The notes beneath the pieces were generated by a model. That model was not told where the DNA came from, made no database searches, and was given only the letters and a program-made list of their open reading frames with translations. Position numbers and translations under genes: made by a program. This document shows, piece after piece, positions 7,822-15,356 of a DNA stretch of 18,929 bases (position 1 is the stretch's first letter; every line of letters starts with the position of its first letter). This DNA comes from Alteromonas_E sp964230255. Lineage in GTDB: Bacteria; Pseudomonadota; Gammaproteobacteria; Enterobacterales; Alteromonadaceae. The stretch spans positions 1 to 18,929 of the forward strand of contig CAXRGW010000064.1 in NCBI GenBank assembly GCA_964230255.1, in the 5' to 3' direction.

Positions 7822-10209
7822 TTGGCCAAAAAGAAGCAAACAAAGACAAAAAATAAAGCACAATCCAAACGCGCTAAACAACCGATAAAGAAGCACTGGT
7901 TCAAACGCTTGCTGCCGATTGCGGGAAAATTAACACTGGTTGCCTCAGTAGCGCTCGCTGCCTATTTGTTTTACCTTGACGCGTCGATTAAACATCATTT
8001 CTCTGGTAACAAATGGCAAGTACCAGCACAAATCTATGCCCGCGCATTGCAGATTGACGTAGAGCAAGAAATCACGCCCGCGGAAATTCTAGATGAGCTC
8101 GATTTACTTGGCTATCGCCAAGTGCCAAATGTGAAAAATAGTGGTGAATACCACTATGCCAACCGTCAGCTGACCTTTATGCGACGAGCGTTTGACTTTA
8201 TCGATGGTAATCAAGCCATGCGCTTAATTCGTTTAAGTTGGCGTGGTGATCGTATAGCTGCGATTGAACAAGCATTGCCGCGTCAGTTAACTTTTGCCTC
8301 TGCTACAACATTGCAACAGATCCGTCTCGAACCATGGCTTGTCAGTCGCTTGGTGAGCAGTCACCGTGAAGACCGTATGTTGTTGGATATTGACAAAGTA
8401 CCACCCATGTTGGTCTCAGCATTGACCTTGGTTGAAGATCAAAACTTCTATAAACACCATGGCGTAGCTCCGTTATCCATTGTACGTGCACTGATCGCGA
8501 ACATTGCTGCAGGACGTACCGTTCAGGGCGGTAGTACGTTGACCCAGCAGTTGGTCAAGAATTTATATCTGACCCGTGAAAAACAGATTATACGCAAGGT
8601 GAAAGAAGCACTGATGGCGATAGTAATCGATGCTCGCTACAGCAAAGACCAAATCCTTGAAGCCTATCTCAATGAAGTGTTCGTTGGTCAAAATGGCGAT
8701 CTTGGCGTGCATGGTTTTGGGCTTGGTAGTCATTTTTACTTTGACCGCCCAGTAGCTGAACTCGATGTGGCTGAAATCGCATTGTTGGTTGGCATGGTCA
8801 AAGGGCCTTCATACTACAACCCACGCCGTCACCCAGAGCGCGCCACTGAGCGCCGCGATTTAGTGCTTAAAGTATTGTTTGAGAACAACGAGATTTCTGC
8901 AGCTGAGTATGAAATGTACGTGAATCAACCGCTGAATATCGCCTCGGGTGCGAGTATAGCCAGTGGCAAACATCCAGCGTTTATGGATAAAGTCCGTCGC
9001 GAGTTAACCGACATTTTGGCTGACCCTGATATTCGTGAGTCTGGCGTACGGGTATTCACATCACTAGACATCAATGCGCAGCGCCGCGCAGAAAAAGCAC
9101 TTGCAGAAACTGTTGCCACTTTGGCTGACCAACGTTCTATTTCTGGCCTCGAAGGGGCCATGATGATCACCGATATCAAGAGCGGTGAGATACGCGCCAT
9201 AGTCGGCAGTAAAAACACGACTTATAGCGGCTTTAATCGCGCTCTAGACGCAAAACGTCAAATAGGTTCATTGGTTAAGCCCGCGATTTACTTAACGGCT
9301 TTGGAGCAACCCGCGCGGTTTAATCTTGCTACCCCTTTACTCGATGAGCCCATCGATTTAGCGGATGAAGGTGGTAAACGCTGGCAACCGCAAAACGCCG
9401 ACAAAGAGTTTCGTGGACAAGTAGCGTTAGTATCAGCATTAACTCAGTCACTTAATGTTCCAACAATTAACTTGGGATTAGATATCGGTTTGCCCAATGT
9501 TATCGATACGCTACAACGTTTGGGTGTGAATACGCCCATTAAAGAGGTACCGGCACTTACGTTAGGTGCGATCGATTTGTCGTTGTTACAAGTCAATCAA
9601 ATGTATCAGACCATCGCCAATACCGGTGTTTATCGTCCGCTAAGAACAGTTAATGCAATTACCACAGCCGGCAACCGATTATTGTGGCAACACAGTAATT
9701 ATGCCGAGCAACGCGTTGATGAAGCGGCGACTTATCTGACCAATTACGCATTACATAAAGTCACGATTGAGGGCACGGCACGACAAATTAACAGTCAGTT
9801 TCCACGCATTAATATGGCAGGTAAAACGGGTACAACTAATGACTATCGCGATAGCTGGTTTGCCGGGTTTGACCGCAACATATTAGTTACCACTTGGTTA
9901 GGTGATGATGATAATGCAACGACTGGCCTAACTGGCGCTAGTGGCGCACTCAGTGCCTATATTGCCTATCAAAAAGCGCAGCAACCCAAGTCATTATCAC
10001 GGCGTTTTCCAAACGGTCTTGGTATTGCTCACTTCGATCCATTATCTGGCGAGGCGATGGTAGCAGGATGTACTAATGCCTTAACCGTGCCGGCAATATT
10101 AGATGTGCTGCCGAATGAGCGACATGCCTGTGATATTAAGACTGAAGGCCCACAACAAGAAGAGCCAGAAGAAGAGCGCTCCTGGTGGGAGCGCTGGTTT
10201 GGTGATTAA
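7822..10209 (+). CDS. mrcB: Penicillin-binding protein 1b, bifunctional transglycosylase/transpeptidase
   Basis: This class A PBP polymerises lipid II and crosslinks peptidoglycan at the inner membrane. The 795-aa product has a Lys-rich cytoplasmic N-terminus (1-30), one membrane anchor (about 33-53) and a UB2H-like segment (about 70-155). The GT51 domain contains the catalytic Glu205 in EDQNFYKHHG, GGSTLTQQLVKNLYL (237-251) and the RKVKEALMA motif. The transpeptidase has SxxK with nucleophile Ser483 (GSLVKP), SLN at 543-545 and KTGTT at 668-672. The start is TTG at 7822: the short leader after the TATAAT box and the basic N-terminus (AKKKQTKTKNK) support it, and the next ATG lies far downstream in the UB2H region. 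The tail is acidic (QQEEPEEE) and then Trp-rich. The stop overlaps the convergent cydB by 4 nt. Confidence 0.96.
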   Translation: MAKKKQTKTKNKAQSKRAKQPIKKHWFKRLLPIAGKLTLVASVALAAYLFYLDASIKHHFSGNKWQVPAQIYARALQIDVEQEITPAEILDELDLLGYRQVPNVKNSGEYHYANRQLTFMRRAFDFIDGNQAMRLIRLSWRGDRIAAIEQALPRQLTFASATTLQQIRLEPWLVSRLVSSHREDRMLLDIDKVPPMLVSALTLVEDQNFYKHHGVAPLSIVRALIANIAAGRTVQGGSTLTQQLVKNLYLTREKQIIRKVKEALMAIVIDARYSKDQILEAYLNEVFVGQNGDLGVHGFGLGSHFYFDRPVAELDVAEIALLVGMVKGPSYYNPRRHPERATERRDLVLKVLFENNEISAAEYEMYVNQPLNIASGASIASGKHPAFMDKVRRELTDILADPDIRESGVRVFTSLDINAQRRAEKALAETVATLADQRSISGLEGAMMITDIKSGEIRAIVGSKNTTYSGFNRALDAKRQIGSLVKPAIYLTALEQPARFNLATPLLDEPIDLADEGGKRWQPQNADKEFRGQVALVSALTQSLNVPTINLGLDIGLPNVIDTLQRLGVNTPIKEVPALTLGAIDLSLLQVNQMYQTIANTGVYRPLRTVNAITTAGNRLLWQHSNYAEQRVDEAATYLTNYALHKVTIEGTARQINSQFPRINMAGKTGTTNDYRDSWFAGFDRNILVTTWLGDDDNATTGLTGASGALSAYIAYQKAQQPKSLSRRFPNGLGIAHFDPLSGEAMVAGCTNALTVPAILDVLPNERHACDIKTEGPQQEEPEEERSWWERWFGD

Positions 10210-11216
10210 TAATAATTGAGAGCTTGGGCTTTACCTCTAAAGGCAAAGTAAGCAAACACCGTGTAACCAATGATCATTGGCAGCACGAATAAGCTGCCGA
10301 CAAGCATAATCCGCAGCGATTCAGGCGCACTCGCAGTGTCGAAGATTGTGAGTTGCTGCGGTACCACATACGGATAGAAGCTCAATGCTAACCCCGCGAA
10401 ACAGCAAATAAACACTATGGTTGTCATGGAAAACGGTAGCCAGTCACCTTGATGATCCGCCAGAGGCAAGCGTTTCAGTACTTGATACCCTAAGGCAAAC
10501 ATTGAAAAGCACAACAATGGTATAGCACTGACGAAGTACCCCAATGGTGGCGTCAACCAACGTTCGTATACAAAGGGATTGATTAGTGGGTTAATAAAGC
10601 ACACTAATAATATTCCAATAAAACTAATAACCCCCGTTTTTTTTGCCCAAGCAATAGCCCTCAACTGCAAGTCACCATTGGTTTTCATGATCAGCCAGCT
10701 TGCACCAATGAGCGCATAGGCGGTGGTAACACCAACACCGCCGAGCAAGGCAAAGCCAACGCTAAGCCAATTGTAATCGAGCCCCATCACATACATACCC
10801 AGCATAAAGCCTTGGCTCATGGAGGTGATAATTGAGCCTACTTTAAAGGCGCGATCCCAACGATGTTTTTCAGTAACAGCAACCTTAGCGCGAAAATCAA
10901 ATGCAACACCGCGTAAAATCAAACCTATCAGCATCAAGGTGGCAGGAAGGTACAAGGCACGTAATATTTCACTGTGCGCTGCTGGGAAGGCGACCAGTAA
11001 TAAACCAATCGCCAGTACTAACCAAGTTTCATTGGCATCCCAAAAGGGTCCAATTGAAGCGATTGCGGTATCGCGCTGCTGCGCTGTGTCCATCGGCAGT
11101 AAAATACCTACACCTAAGTCATAGCCGTCTAAAATTGCGTACATTAAGATGGCAATGGCCATTAGAACCGCAAATACGACGGGCAGATTTTGATCTGCAA
11201 ATAGCCAATCAATCAT
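10206..11216 (-). CDS. cydB: Cytochrome bd-type (cyanide-insensitive type) quinol oxidase subunit II
   Basis: This is the second integral-membrane subunit of a bd-family terminal oxidase, which oxidises quinol and reduces oxygen to water. The 336-aa product is almost entirely transmembrane helices. It carries family motifs near the N-terminus (ILDGYDLGVGIL at about 28-39, then GPFWDANETWLVLAIGLLL) and RGVAFDFRAK at about 102-111. Length and sequence style match the CioB type. It is translationally coupled to cydA: the cydA stop and cydB start overlap as ATGA at 11213-11216. No CydX-like small ORF can follow, because the end of mrcB overlaps the cydB 3' end. That fits the CIO class, for which CydX is not a general feature. 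The symbol cioB would be equally suitable. Confidence 0.94.
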   Translation of the reverse strand: MIDWLFADQNLPVVFAVLMAIAILMYAILDGYDLGVGILLPMDTAQQRDTAIASIGPFWDANETWLVLAIGLLLVAFPAAHSEILRALYLPATLMLIGLILRGVAFDFRAKVAVTEKHRWDRAFKVGSIITSMSQGFMLGMYVMGLDYNWLSVGFALLGGVGVTTAYALIGASWLIMKTNGDLQLRAIAWAKKTGVISFIGILLVCFINPLINPFVYERWLTPPLGYFVSAIPLLCFSMFALGYQVLKRLPLADHQGDWLPFSMTTIVFICCFAGLALSFYPYVVPQQLTIFDTASAPESLRIMLVGSLFVLPMIIGYTVFAYFAFRGKAQALNYY

Positions 11217-12589
11217 GCGTGTGCCTCCTGCTGGTTGGGTACTGGTTTAAAGTATTTCTGATTAACTCGCTCATGTGGCTGAATATCTTCGAGCTCGACA
11301 GCCCGACGTGCCATTAAGAACAACGTGCGGACGTATGCAACTAGTAATACAGCATAAACAATCAAGTAAACGACTAGGGTTAACAGTACATTTTCAGATG
11401 CGATTGTCGTGACAGCATCAGCAGTTTTTAATACGCCGCTCACTAAGTAAGGTTGACGACCAATTTCAGTCACATACCAACCGGCAAGCGTGGCAATCCA
11501 ACCACTAAATGTCATACCCATTAGCACCTTGAGTTGTAACTTACTCAGCGAACGGCCGCCACGCATACTCCAACTACACCACCATGCGATCATTATCATT
11601 AGTAGGCCAATGCCGACCATTAAGCGAAAACCATAGAAGACCGGCTTCACTGGCGGATGAACGCCTTCAAAATCATTGAGTCCTTTTATTTCACCGTCCC
11701 ATTCATGGGTTAAAATCAGACTGGCAAGATTAGGAATACCTATGGCGAATTTATTCTCGCGGGTTTCTTCATCAGGAATAGTAAACAGTAGTAAATCAGC
11801 GCCCTTTTGGGTTTCCCATACTCCTTCCATTGCCGCAACTTTTTGTGGCTGATGTTCAAGGGTATTTAAGCCGTGCAGATCACCGACGAAAGCTTGTAAT
11901 GGTGCAAGCAGTGCTGCGCTGAAAATAGCCGTTTTTAAGGTAACGCGAGGCGCTCGCTTTTTATCGCCACGCCACAAGCGATAGGCGCTAATACCGGCAA
12001 CCACAAAACATACCGTCAGAGCCGAAGAGAGCAGGGTATGGCTAAAGCGATAGGGGAATGATGGGTTAAAGATAATGGCCAACCAATCTGTAGCATGGGC
12101 CACGCCATCGCGCATTTCAAAACCTGCAGGTGTTTGCATCCATGAGTTTAAGACCAAGATCCAAAATGCTGACATGGTTGTGCCAAACGCCACCAAGAAC
12201 GTACTTAAGGTATGTGCCCAGGCTGGCACACGGTTAAAGCCAAACAACATGACACCGAGTAACGTTGCTTCAAGGAAGAACGCCGTAAGGATTTCATAGG
12301 CGAGTAATGGGCCCGCAATATTGCCTATGGTTTCCATAAAGCCTGGCCAATTTGTACCAAACTGGAACGACATGGTGATACCGCTGACTACACCCAATGC
12401 AAAGGTCAGGGCAAACACCTTTACCCAAAAACGATAGGCACGCATCCAGACTGGATGACCCGATAGGTCGAATCGCACCTTAAAGTAGAATAACAACCAC
12501 CCAAGAGCGATGGTAATAGTGGGAAACAATATGTGAAAACTGATGTTAGCCGCGAATTGGATCCGGCTGAGCATGAGCACATCTAACAT
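11213..12589 (-). CDS. cydA: Cytochrome bd-type (short Q-loop, CIO-type) quinol oxidase subunit I
   Basis: This is the haem-bearing and quinol-oxidising subunit. At 458 aa it is shorter than E. coli CydA (about 520), as expected for a short Q-loop protein. Haem ligand candidates are His19 (NISFHILFP), His184 (RFSHTLLSS) and Met324 (YGFRLMVG). Conserved Glu99 and Glu107 lie in YEILTAFFLEATLLG. Quinol-site Lys250 and Glu255 lie in PQKVAAMEGVWET. The usually strict GRQPW motif reads GRQPY at 377-381, a conservative change. The C-terminus is soluble and ends QEAHA. An AGG-rich sequence lies rather far upstream of the ATG (about 14 nt), so initiation may be weak or the start may be used differently. 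The gene sits 75 bp downstream of a regulator gene in the same direction and is probably cotranscribed with it. cioA is an alternative symbol. Confidence 0.95.
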   Translation of the reverse strand: MLDVLMLSRIQFAANISFHILFPTITIALGWLLFYFKVRFDLSGHPVWMRAYRFWVKVFALTFALGVVSGITMSFQFGTNWPGFMETIGNIAGPLLAYEILTAFFLEATLLGVMLFGFNRVPAWAHTLSTFLVAFGTTMSAFWILVLNSWMQTPAGFEMRDGVAHATDWLAIIFNPSFPYRFSHTLLSSALTVCFVVAGISAYRLWRGDKKRAPRVTLKTAIFSAALLAPLQAFVGDLHGLNTLEHQPQKVAAMEGVWETQKGADLLLFTIPDEETRENKFAIGIPNLASLILTHEWDGEIKGLNDFEGVHPPVKPVFYGFRLMVGIGLLMIMIAWWCSWSMRGGRSLSKLQLKVLMGMTFSGWIATLAGWYVTEIGRQPYLVSGVLKTADAVTTIASENVLLTLVVYLIVYAVLLVAYVRTLFLMARRAVELEDIQPHERVNQKYFKPVPNQQEAHA

Positions 12590-12664
12590 GACGATTTTGG
12601 TTACCTCAATGAATGTTTAATTCGGTAAAAAAACGCGCTCCTCAATGACTCTTTATTTTTTTAG

Positions 12665-13213
12665 TTATCCTGTCTTATTGATTAGTTTGTCTTTGATATC
12701 CAGTACTTTACCAACACCAGCGCCAAGCTTCATAAGCGTATTGAGCTTTTCTGGGCTCAAGCTCTGTAAGCTTTGCGTCCATTCGGTGATGTTTTCCAGC
12801 AGATCATGGATTTCATTTATTTGTGTCTGGGCGTAGCGTTCTTCTTCATTGCTTGGGTTGTCGAGCAAGATGTCGCGCAACATGCTAAGGGTTGGGTCGA
12901 TTTCTCGTTTGCGACGTTCTTCAAACACACGGTTGGCCATATCCCAAATGGAGCCTTTGCTACGGTAATATTCTTTGCGATCGCCGGGCACGTGTTGGGT
13001 TTCAATCAACTGCCAAGCATTTAACTCTTTAATACCCATGCTGACGTTGCCGCGCGACGCGTGCAGTGCTTCACCAATTTCAACTGCGGTAAGCGCTCGG
13101 TTACTTACAACCAAAAGTGCATAGATTTGACCGACTGTGCGATTAAAGCCCCAGCGGCTACCCATTTCGCCAAAGTGCATTACGAAGGCCGTGATCATTG
13201 GTGTCATATGCAT
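12665..13213 (-). CDS. GbsR/MarR-family transcriptional regulator
   Basis: This is a 182-aa DNA-binding protein of the GbsR/MarR type. The N-terminus (ITAFVMHFGEMGSRWGFNRTVGQIYALL) is characteristic of the family. The winged helix-turn-helix covers about residues 25-90, with the recognition helices in LTAVEIGEALHASRGNVSMGIKELNAWQLI (41-70) and the wing near VPGDRKEYYRSKG. A long helical dimerisation tail follows. It lies immediately upstream of cydAB on the same strand, so it probably controls the oxidase operon and itself. Its promoter region contains an FNR box and an 18-bp palindrome that overlaps the predicted -10 and start site, the expected place for an autorepressor. The ligand is unknown; characterised GbsR proteins sense choline, but nothing here points to that. 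No clear ribosome binding site precedes the ATG. Confidence 0.88.
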   Translation of the reverse strand: MHMTPMITAFVMHFGEMGSRWGFNRTVGQIYALLVVSNRALTAVEIGEALHASRGNVSMGIKELNAWQLIETQHVPGDRKEYYRSKGSIWDMANRVFEERRKREIDPTLSMLRDILLDNPSNEEERYAQTQINEIHDLLENITEWTQSLQSLSPEKLNTLMKLGAGVGKVLDIKDKLINKTG

Positions 13214-13230
13214 AATGGTTTTTTCTGAAG

Positions 13231-13248
13231 TTTCAGTAATTACTGAAA
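13231..13248. promoter_or_regulatory. 18-bp perfect palindrome, likely operator of the GbsR/MarR-type regulator
   Basis: TTTCAGTAATTACTGAAA reads identically on both strands. Its edge is 18 bp from the regulator start codon, and it covers the end of the predicted -10 and the predicted transcription start of the minus-strand promoter. Position and symmetry fit a dimeric winged-helix repressor. The binding protein is inferred from adjacency. Confidence 0.65.
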
Positions 13249-13275
13249 GTATAATAATTAATTGATTCAGATCAA
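13248..13275 (-). promoter_or_regulatory. Sigma70-like promoter of the regulator-cydA-cydB transcript
   Basis: Minus strand: -35 TTGATC at 13270-13275, 16-bp spacer, -10 TATACT at 13248-13253. Transcription would start near 13241, with a leader of about 28 nt before the regulator ATG. A second overlapping -10-like TATTAT lies at 13251-13256. Confidence 0.55.
13262..13275. promoter_or_regulatory. FNR/Anr box
   Basis: TTGATTCAGATCAA is an exact match to the FNR consensus TTGAT-N4-ATCAA. It overlaps the -35 of the regulator/cyd promoter, a position that would favour repression under low oxygen rather than activation. This would parallel Anr repression of cioAB known in Pseudomonas aeruginosa. 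An effect on the plus-strand microprotein transcript is also possible. Confidence 0.6.
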
Positions 13276-13417
13276 GTGTTTTTGAGGAGAAATTTGCCGA
13301 GCCGAAGCCCCAAAATGCGTATGACTGATTTAACTTTCAGAATCGGTAAAGGAGTATTAGTTAGTTAACCTTAAGGCTGATATACACCGACTCTATTCAA
13401 AGATAGAAACTGTGAAT

Positions 13418-13531
13418 ATGAACCACTTTATTTTAACCGTAGTTGTTAGTTTATTAAGTGCATATGCTGGCGCTTATAAGCTATTGTCAGATTCTGACTT
13501 ACCGACCTTTTTCAAGAAGCAATTGTCTTAG
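13418..13531 (+). CDS. Small hypothetical membrane protein (37 aa)
   Basis: The ORF begins MNHFILTVVVSLLSAYAGAYKLL, a hydrophobic stretch long enough for one membrane helix, and ends in a short polar tail (SDSDLPTFFKKQLS). It is not a recognised family. The ribosome binding site is weak (GAAACTGTGAAT before the ATG). Support comes from context: it occupies an otherwise empty stretch between two minus-strand genes, and about 60 bp downstream on the same strand is a strong hairpin followed by a T-rich run, which implies a plus-strand transcript ending there. A role beside the oxidase operon would be speculation. Confidence 0.45.
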   Translation: MNHFILTVVVSLLSAYAGAYKLLSDSDLPTFFKKQLS

Positions 13532-13591
13532 AAAAAAACTAACAACAACTGTTTCTCCAGAGTTGATTGCATTAACGTGTCACTGACGGCC

Positions 13592-13648
13592 TGACAGATA
13601 CTCAACCAAGTAATGATTGGGTTGGGTGTCTGTCAGTGTGATATTTTT
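13592..13648 (+). terminator. Rho-independent terminator
   Basis: The 16-bp stem TGACAGATACTCAACC (13592-13607) pairs with GGTTGGGTGTCTGTCA (13620-13635) with a few G-U pairs and a 12-nt loop. It is followed on the plus strand by GTGTGATATTTTT. It would end the transcript carrying the 37-aa ORF. No T-tract follows on the minus side, so it is less convincing for the gene ending at 13661. Confidence 0.65.
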
Positions 13649-13660
13649 CGCCGCTCATCG

Positions 13661-14833
13661 CTATTCAACGTTAAATGACATTCCAGCATTTTGTTCTAGT
13701 CGGTCGATTAGCTGTTGTCCAAACGCCGAAGCTGATGTCCAAATCCCACCTTTCGTCGGTAAGTCATCTTTAACCAGCGATGCAGCCGATTCAGCGATCA
13801 TTTTCGATGTACTACCATAGCCGGGATCCATCGTACCTTTAACTGACACTGTGACAGTTTTGTCGTCTTCTTGGGCATGAAAAATAACATCAAAGAATCC
13901 ATTTTCACGCTCTTCTTTGCTTGGGCCTTCACCAGGCTTAGGTCCTTTGTCACTGCTCAAACTCTTATCTGAGGCAACGGCATTCGCGATGGCTTCGCCT
14001 TTGTCGCCTGGCCCGGTGAAGATCATTTCGTCATACACAAAATCTTCGCCGTACACATGGCCGAGTAACATATTCGAGCGATGAATATTACGCGTATTAA
14101 TGGCGGCCATGATAAACGGGGCCGACCAACTATTGAATTCTGCTTCAAAAATGGGTTTATCACCGCGAGGTTGTTCCACACCAGTAAATCCAGGCGTCAA
14201 TGAAAATGGGTTTAGTAACACGCCCATCACTGAGGGGTCTTTCTTCGCGGCTACCATTGTTGCTTTTAAACTCGCTGCCGTACCACCAGAGTACGTGCCT
14301 TTCATACCGCGCACGCGACCTTTGACCTTATTCACTGTATGTCCAAACTTTTGTTTAGCTTGCTCTTGTAGGAAATAAATCCCAAGGTCAAAGGGAATAG
14401 AGTCAAAACCGCAAGAAAATACAATGCGTGCGCCGGATGCCTCAGCGGCTTGCTGGTGCTTGCCAATCATTTGATGCATCCACGCCGGTTCACCACACAA
14501 ATCCACGTAATCAGTACCGCTATTGGCACACATTTCAACGAGTTCGTTACCATATAACTGATATGGACCGACGGTCGTTAACACGACTTTGGCAGAATCA
14601 ACCATTGCCTCTAACGTTTCTAATTTTTCAGCATCGGCTACGATTAACGGAGTATCTGGAGCTGCACCAACGGCGTCTCGAATGCTTTCTAGCTTGCTTA
14701 AACTCCGGCCCGCCATCGCCCAATTCAAATCAACCGAAGCTGGATATTGTTTGGCTAAATACTCAACTACGAGTTGACCAGTAAAACCGGTTGCACCATA
14801 AACCACCACGTCATATTTTTTTGTACTTGTCAT
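13661..14833 (-). CDS. Saccharopine dehydrogenase-like / trans-acting enoyl reductase-like NAD(P)-dependent oxidoreductase
   Basis: The 390-aa product belongs to the saccharopine-dehydrogenase-like oxidoreductase family, which includes human SCCPDH and the mycobacterial trans-acting enoyl reductases. True lysine-pathway function is unlikely. An N-terminal Rossmann fold begins YDVVVYGATGFTGQ with the nucleotide motif GATGFTG at 13-19. AMAGRSLSKLE follows at the end of the second strand, and TTVGPYQLYGNELVEMC marks the family. Further family landmarks are DYVDLCGEPAW, FSCGFDSIPFDLG and GTYSGGTAAS. No transmembrane helix is evident. The start ATG at 14833 gives a normal N-terminus (MTSTKKYDVVV). 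It appears monocistronic: its upstream region holds a 25-bp dyad at 14917-14941, and a plus-strand terminator lies beyond its 3' end. The substrate is unknown. Confidence 0.88.
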   Translation of the reverse strand: MTSTKKYDVVVYGATGFTGQLVVEYLAKQYPASVDLNWAMAGRSLSKLESIRDAVGAAPDTPLIVADAEKLETLEAMVDSAKVVLTTVGPYQLYGNELVEMCANSGTDYVDLCGEPAWMHQMIGKHQQAAEASGARIVFSCGFDSIPFDLGIYFLQEQAKQKFGHTVNKVKGRVRGMKGTYSGGTAASLKATMVAAKKDPSVMGVLLNPFSLTPGFTGVEQPRGDKPIFEAEFNSWSAPFIMAAINTRNIHRSNMLLGHVYGEDFVYDEMIFTGPGDKGEAIANAVASDKSLSSDKGPKPGEGPSKEERENGFFDVIFHAQEDDKTVTVSVKGTMDPGYGSTSKMIAESAASLVKDDLPTKGGIWTSASAFGQQLIDRLEQNAGMSFNVE

Positions 14834-14916
14834 ATTGTTTGTTCACTTATTGCCAGGTAATTGGATATAAGCTTAGCGCTAAAATTGAGCAAAGAAGAGT
14901 TTAATTAATGAACGAG

Positions 14917-14941
14917 ACACTATAGATATCATCAATAGTGT
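14917..14941. promoter_or_regulatory. Interrupted inverted repeat upstream of the oxidoreductase gene
   Basis: ACACTAT (14917-14923) is mirrored by ATAGTGT (14935-14941) around an 11-bp centre, a typical operator geometry. On the minus strand a TTTACA (14939-14944) and TATAGT (14919-14924) lie within it, but at a 14-bp spacing that is short for sigma70. It may be an operator over a suboptimal promoter; this is inferred only from position. Confidence 0.3.
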
Positions 14942-14980
14942 AAAGGCTCTTTAGGCAGTTCTATGGACTTCATTTGTGAT

Positions 14981-15023
14981 CATTGAGCAGCGCTGTTAAA
15001 AACCTTCAGAGCAGTGCTCAATG
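14981..15023. repeat. Imperfect hairpin between the DUF5062-like gene and the oxidoreductase gene
   Basis: CATTGAGCA (14981-14989) pairs with TGCTCAATG (15015-15023); the inner part pairs imperfectly. It lies just past the stop of the DUF5062-like gene. No T-tract follows on either strand, so it may act as an RNA 3' end stabiliser or a factor-assisted terminator rather than a classical one. Confidence 0.4.
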
Positions 15024-15024
15024 T

Positions 15025-15285
15025 TCACTTTAATAATTCATGGTCGGCAGGCAGTTGTTTTATGATCCACATGACTAAGCGATGTTTTAGACTGGCCAAA
15101 TCTTCTTTGTTTTCTGGTAGTGGTGTTAACAGCTTGTCATGGACTAATAAGCGGTAAAGGCTTTCGACTTTGTGTTTGGCTGAATCTGTTGCGGAGAATG
15201 GTTTATACCCGCGTTTAACCGCATAACGCTCAGCAACAACCATGGCTGTCTTTAGCAGCGCAGCCTCATTTTTAATTTTCTTCAT
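15025..15285 (-). CDS. DUF5062-like conserved hypothetical protein
   Basis: The 86-aa product from the ATG at 15285 (MKKIKNEAALLKTAMVVAERYAVKRGY...) resembles the DUF5062 family of Vibrionales and Alteromonadales as I recall it. Marker stretches are KRGYKPF, YRLLVHDKLLTPLPE, KHRLVMWIIKQLPADHELLK. It is soluble, basic and predicted largely helical, of unknown function. A longer reading from TTG at 15327 would add 14 residues, but the candidate promoter (-10 TATAGT at 15330-15335) would start transcription at about that point, so the ATG is preferred. It is flanked by a hairpin downstream and by a gene remnant upstream, and no partner gene is evident. Confidence 0.75.
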   Translation of the reverse strand: MKKIKNEAALLKTAMVVAERYAVKRGYKPFSATDSAKHKVESLYRLLVHDKLLTPLPENKEDLASLKHRLVMWIIKQLPADHELLK

Positions 15286-15329
15286 GTGAGGGTATGTCTT
15301 CTTTTCGTCAATCCTGATTGTGTGCAACT

Positions 15330-15356
15330 ACTATAGCGGATTTGCCAGTTATTCAA
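15330..15356 (-). promoter_or_regulatory. Candidate promoter of the DUF5062-like gene
   Basis: Minus strand: TTGAAT (15351-15356), 15-bp spacer, TATAGT (15330-15335). The predicted start near 15323 leaves a leader of about 38 nt to the ATG at 15285. Confidence 0.4.

Noticed and set aside
7711..7896. 61-aa minus-strand ORF opposite the mrcB start
   Set aside because: Cys/Leu-rich translation of the mrcB promoter and Lys-rich N-terminus; no ribosome binding site or known family.
10819..11317. Plus-strand ORFs opposite cydB and cydA
   Set aside because: Antisense shadows of well-supported membrane protein genes with no ribosome binding sites or family resemblance.
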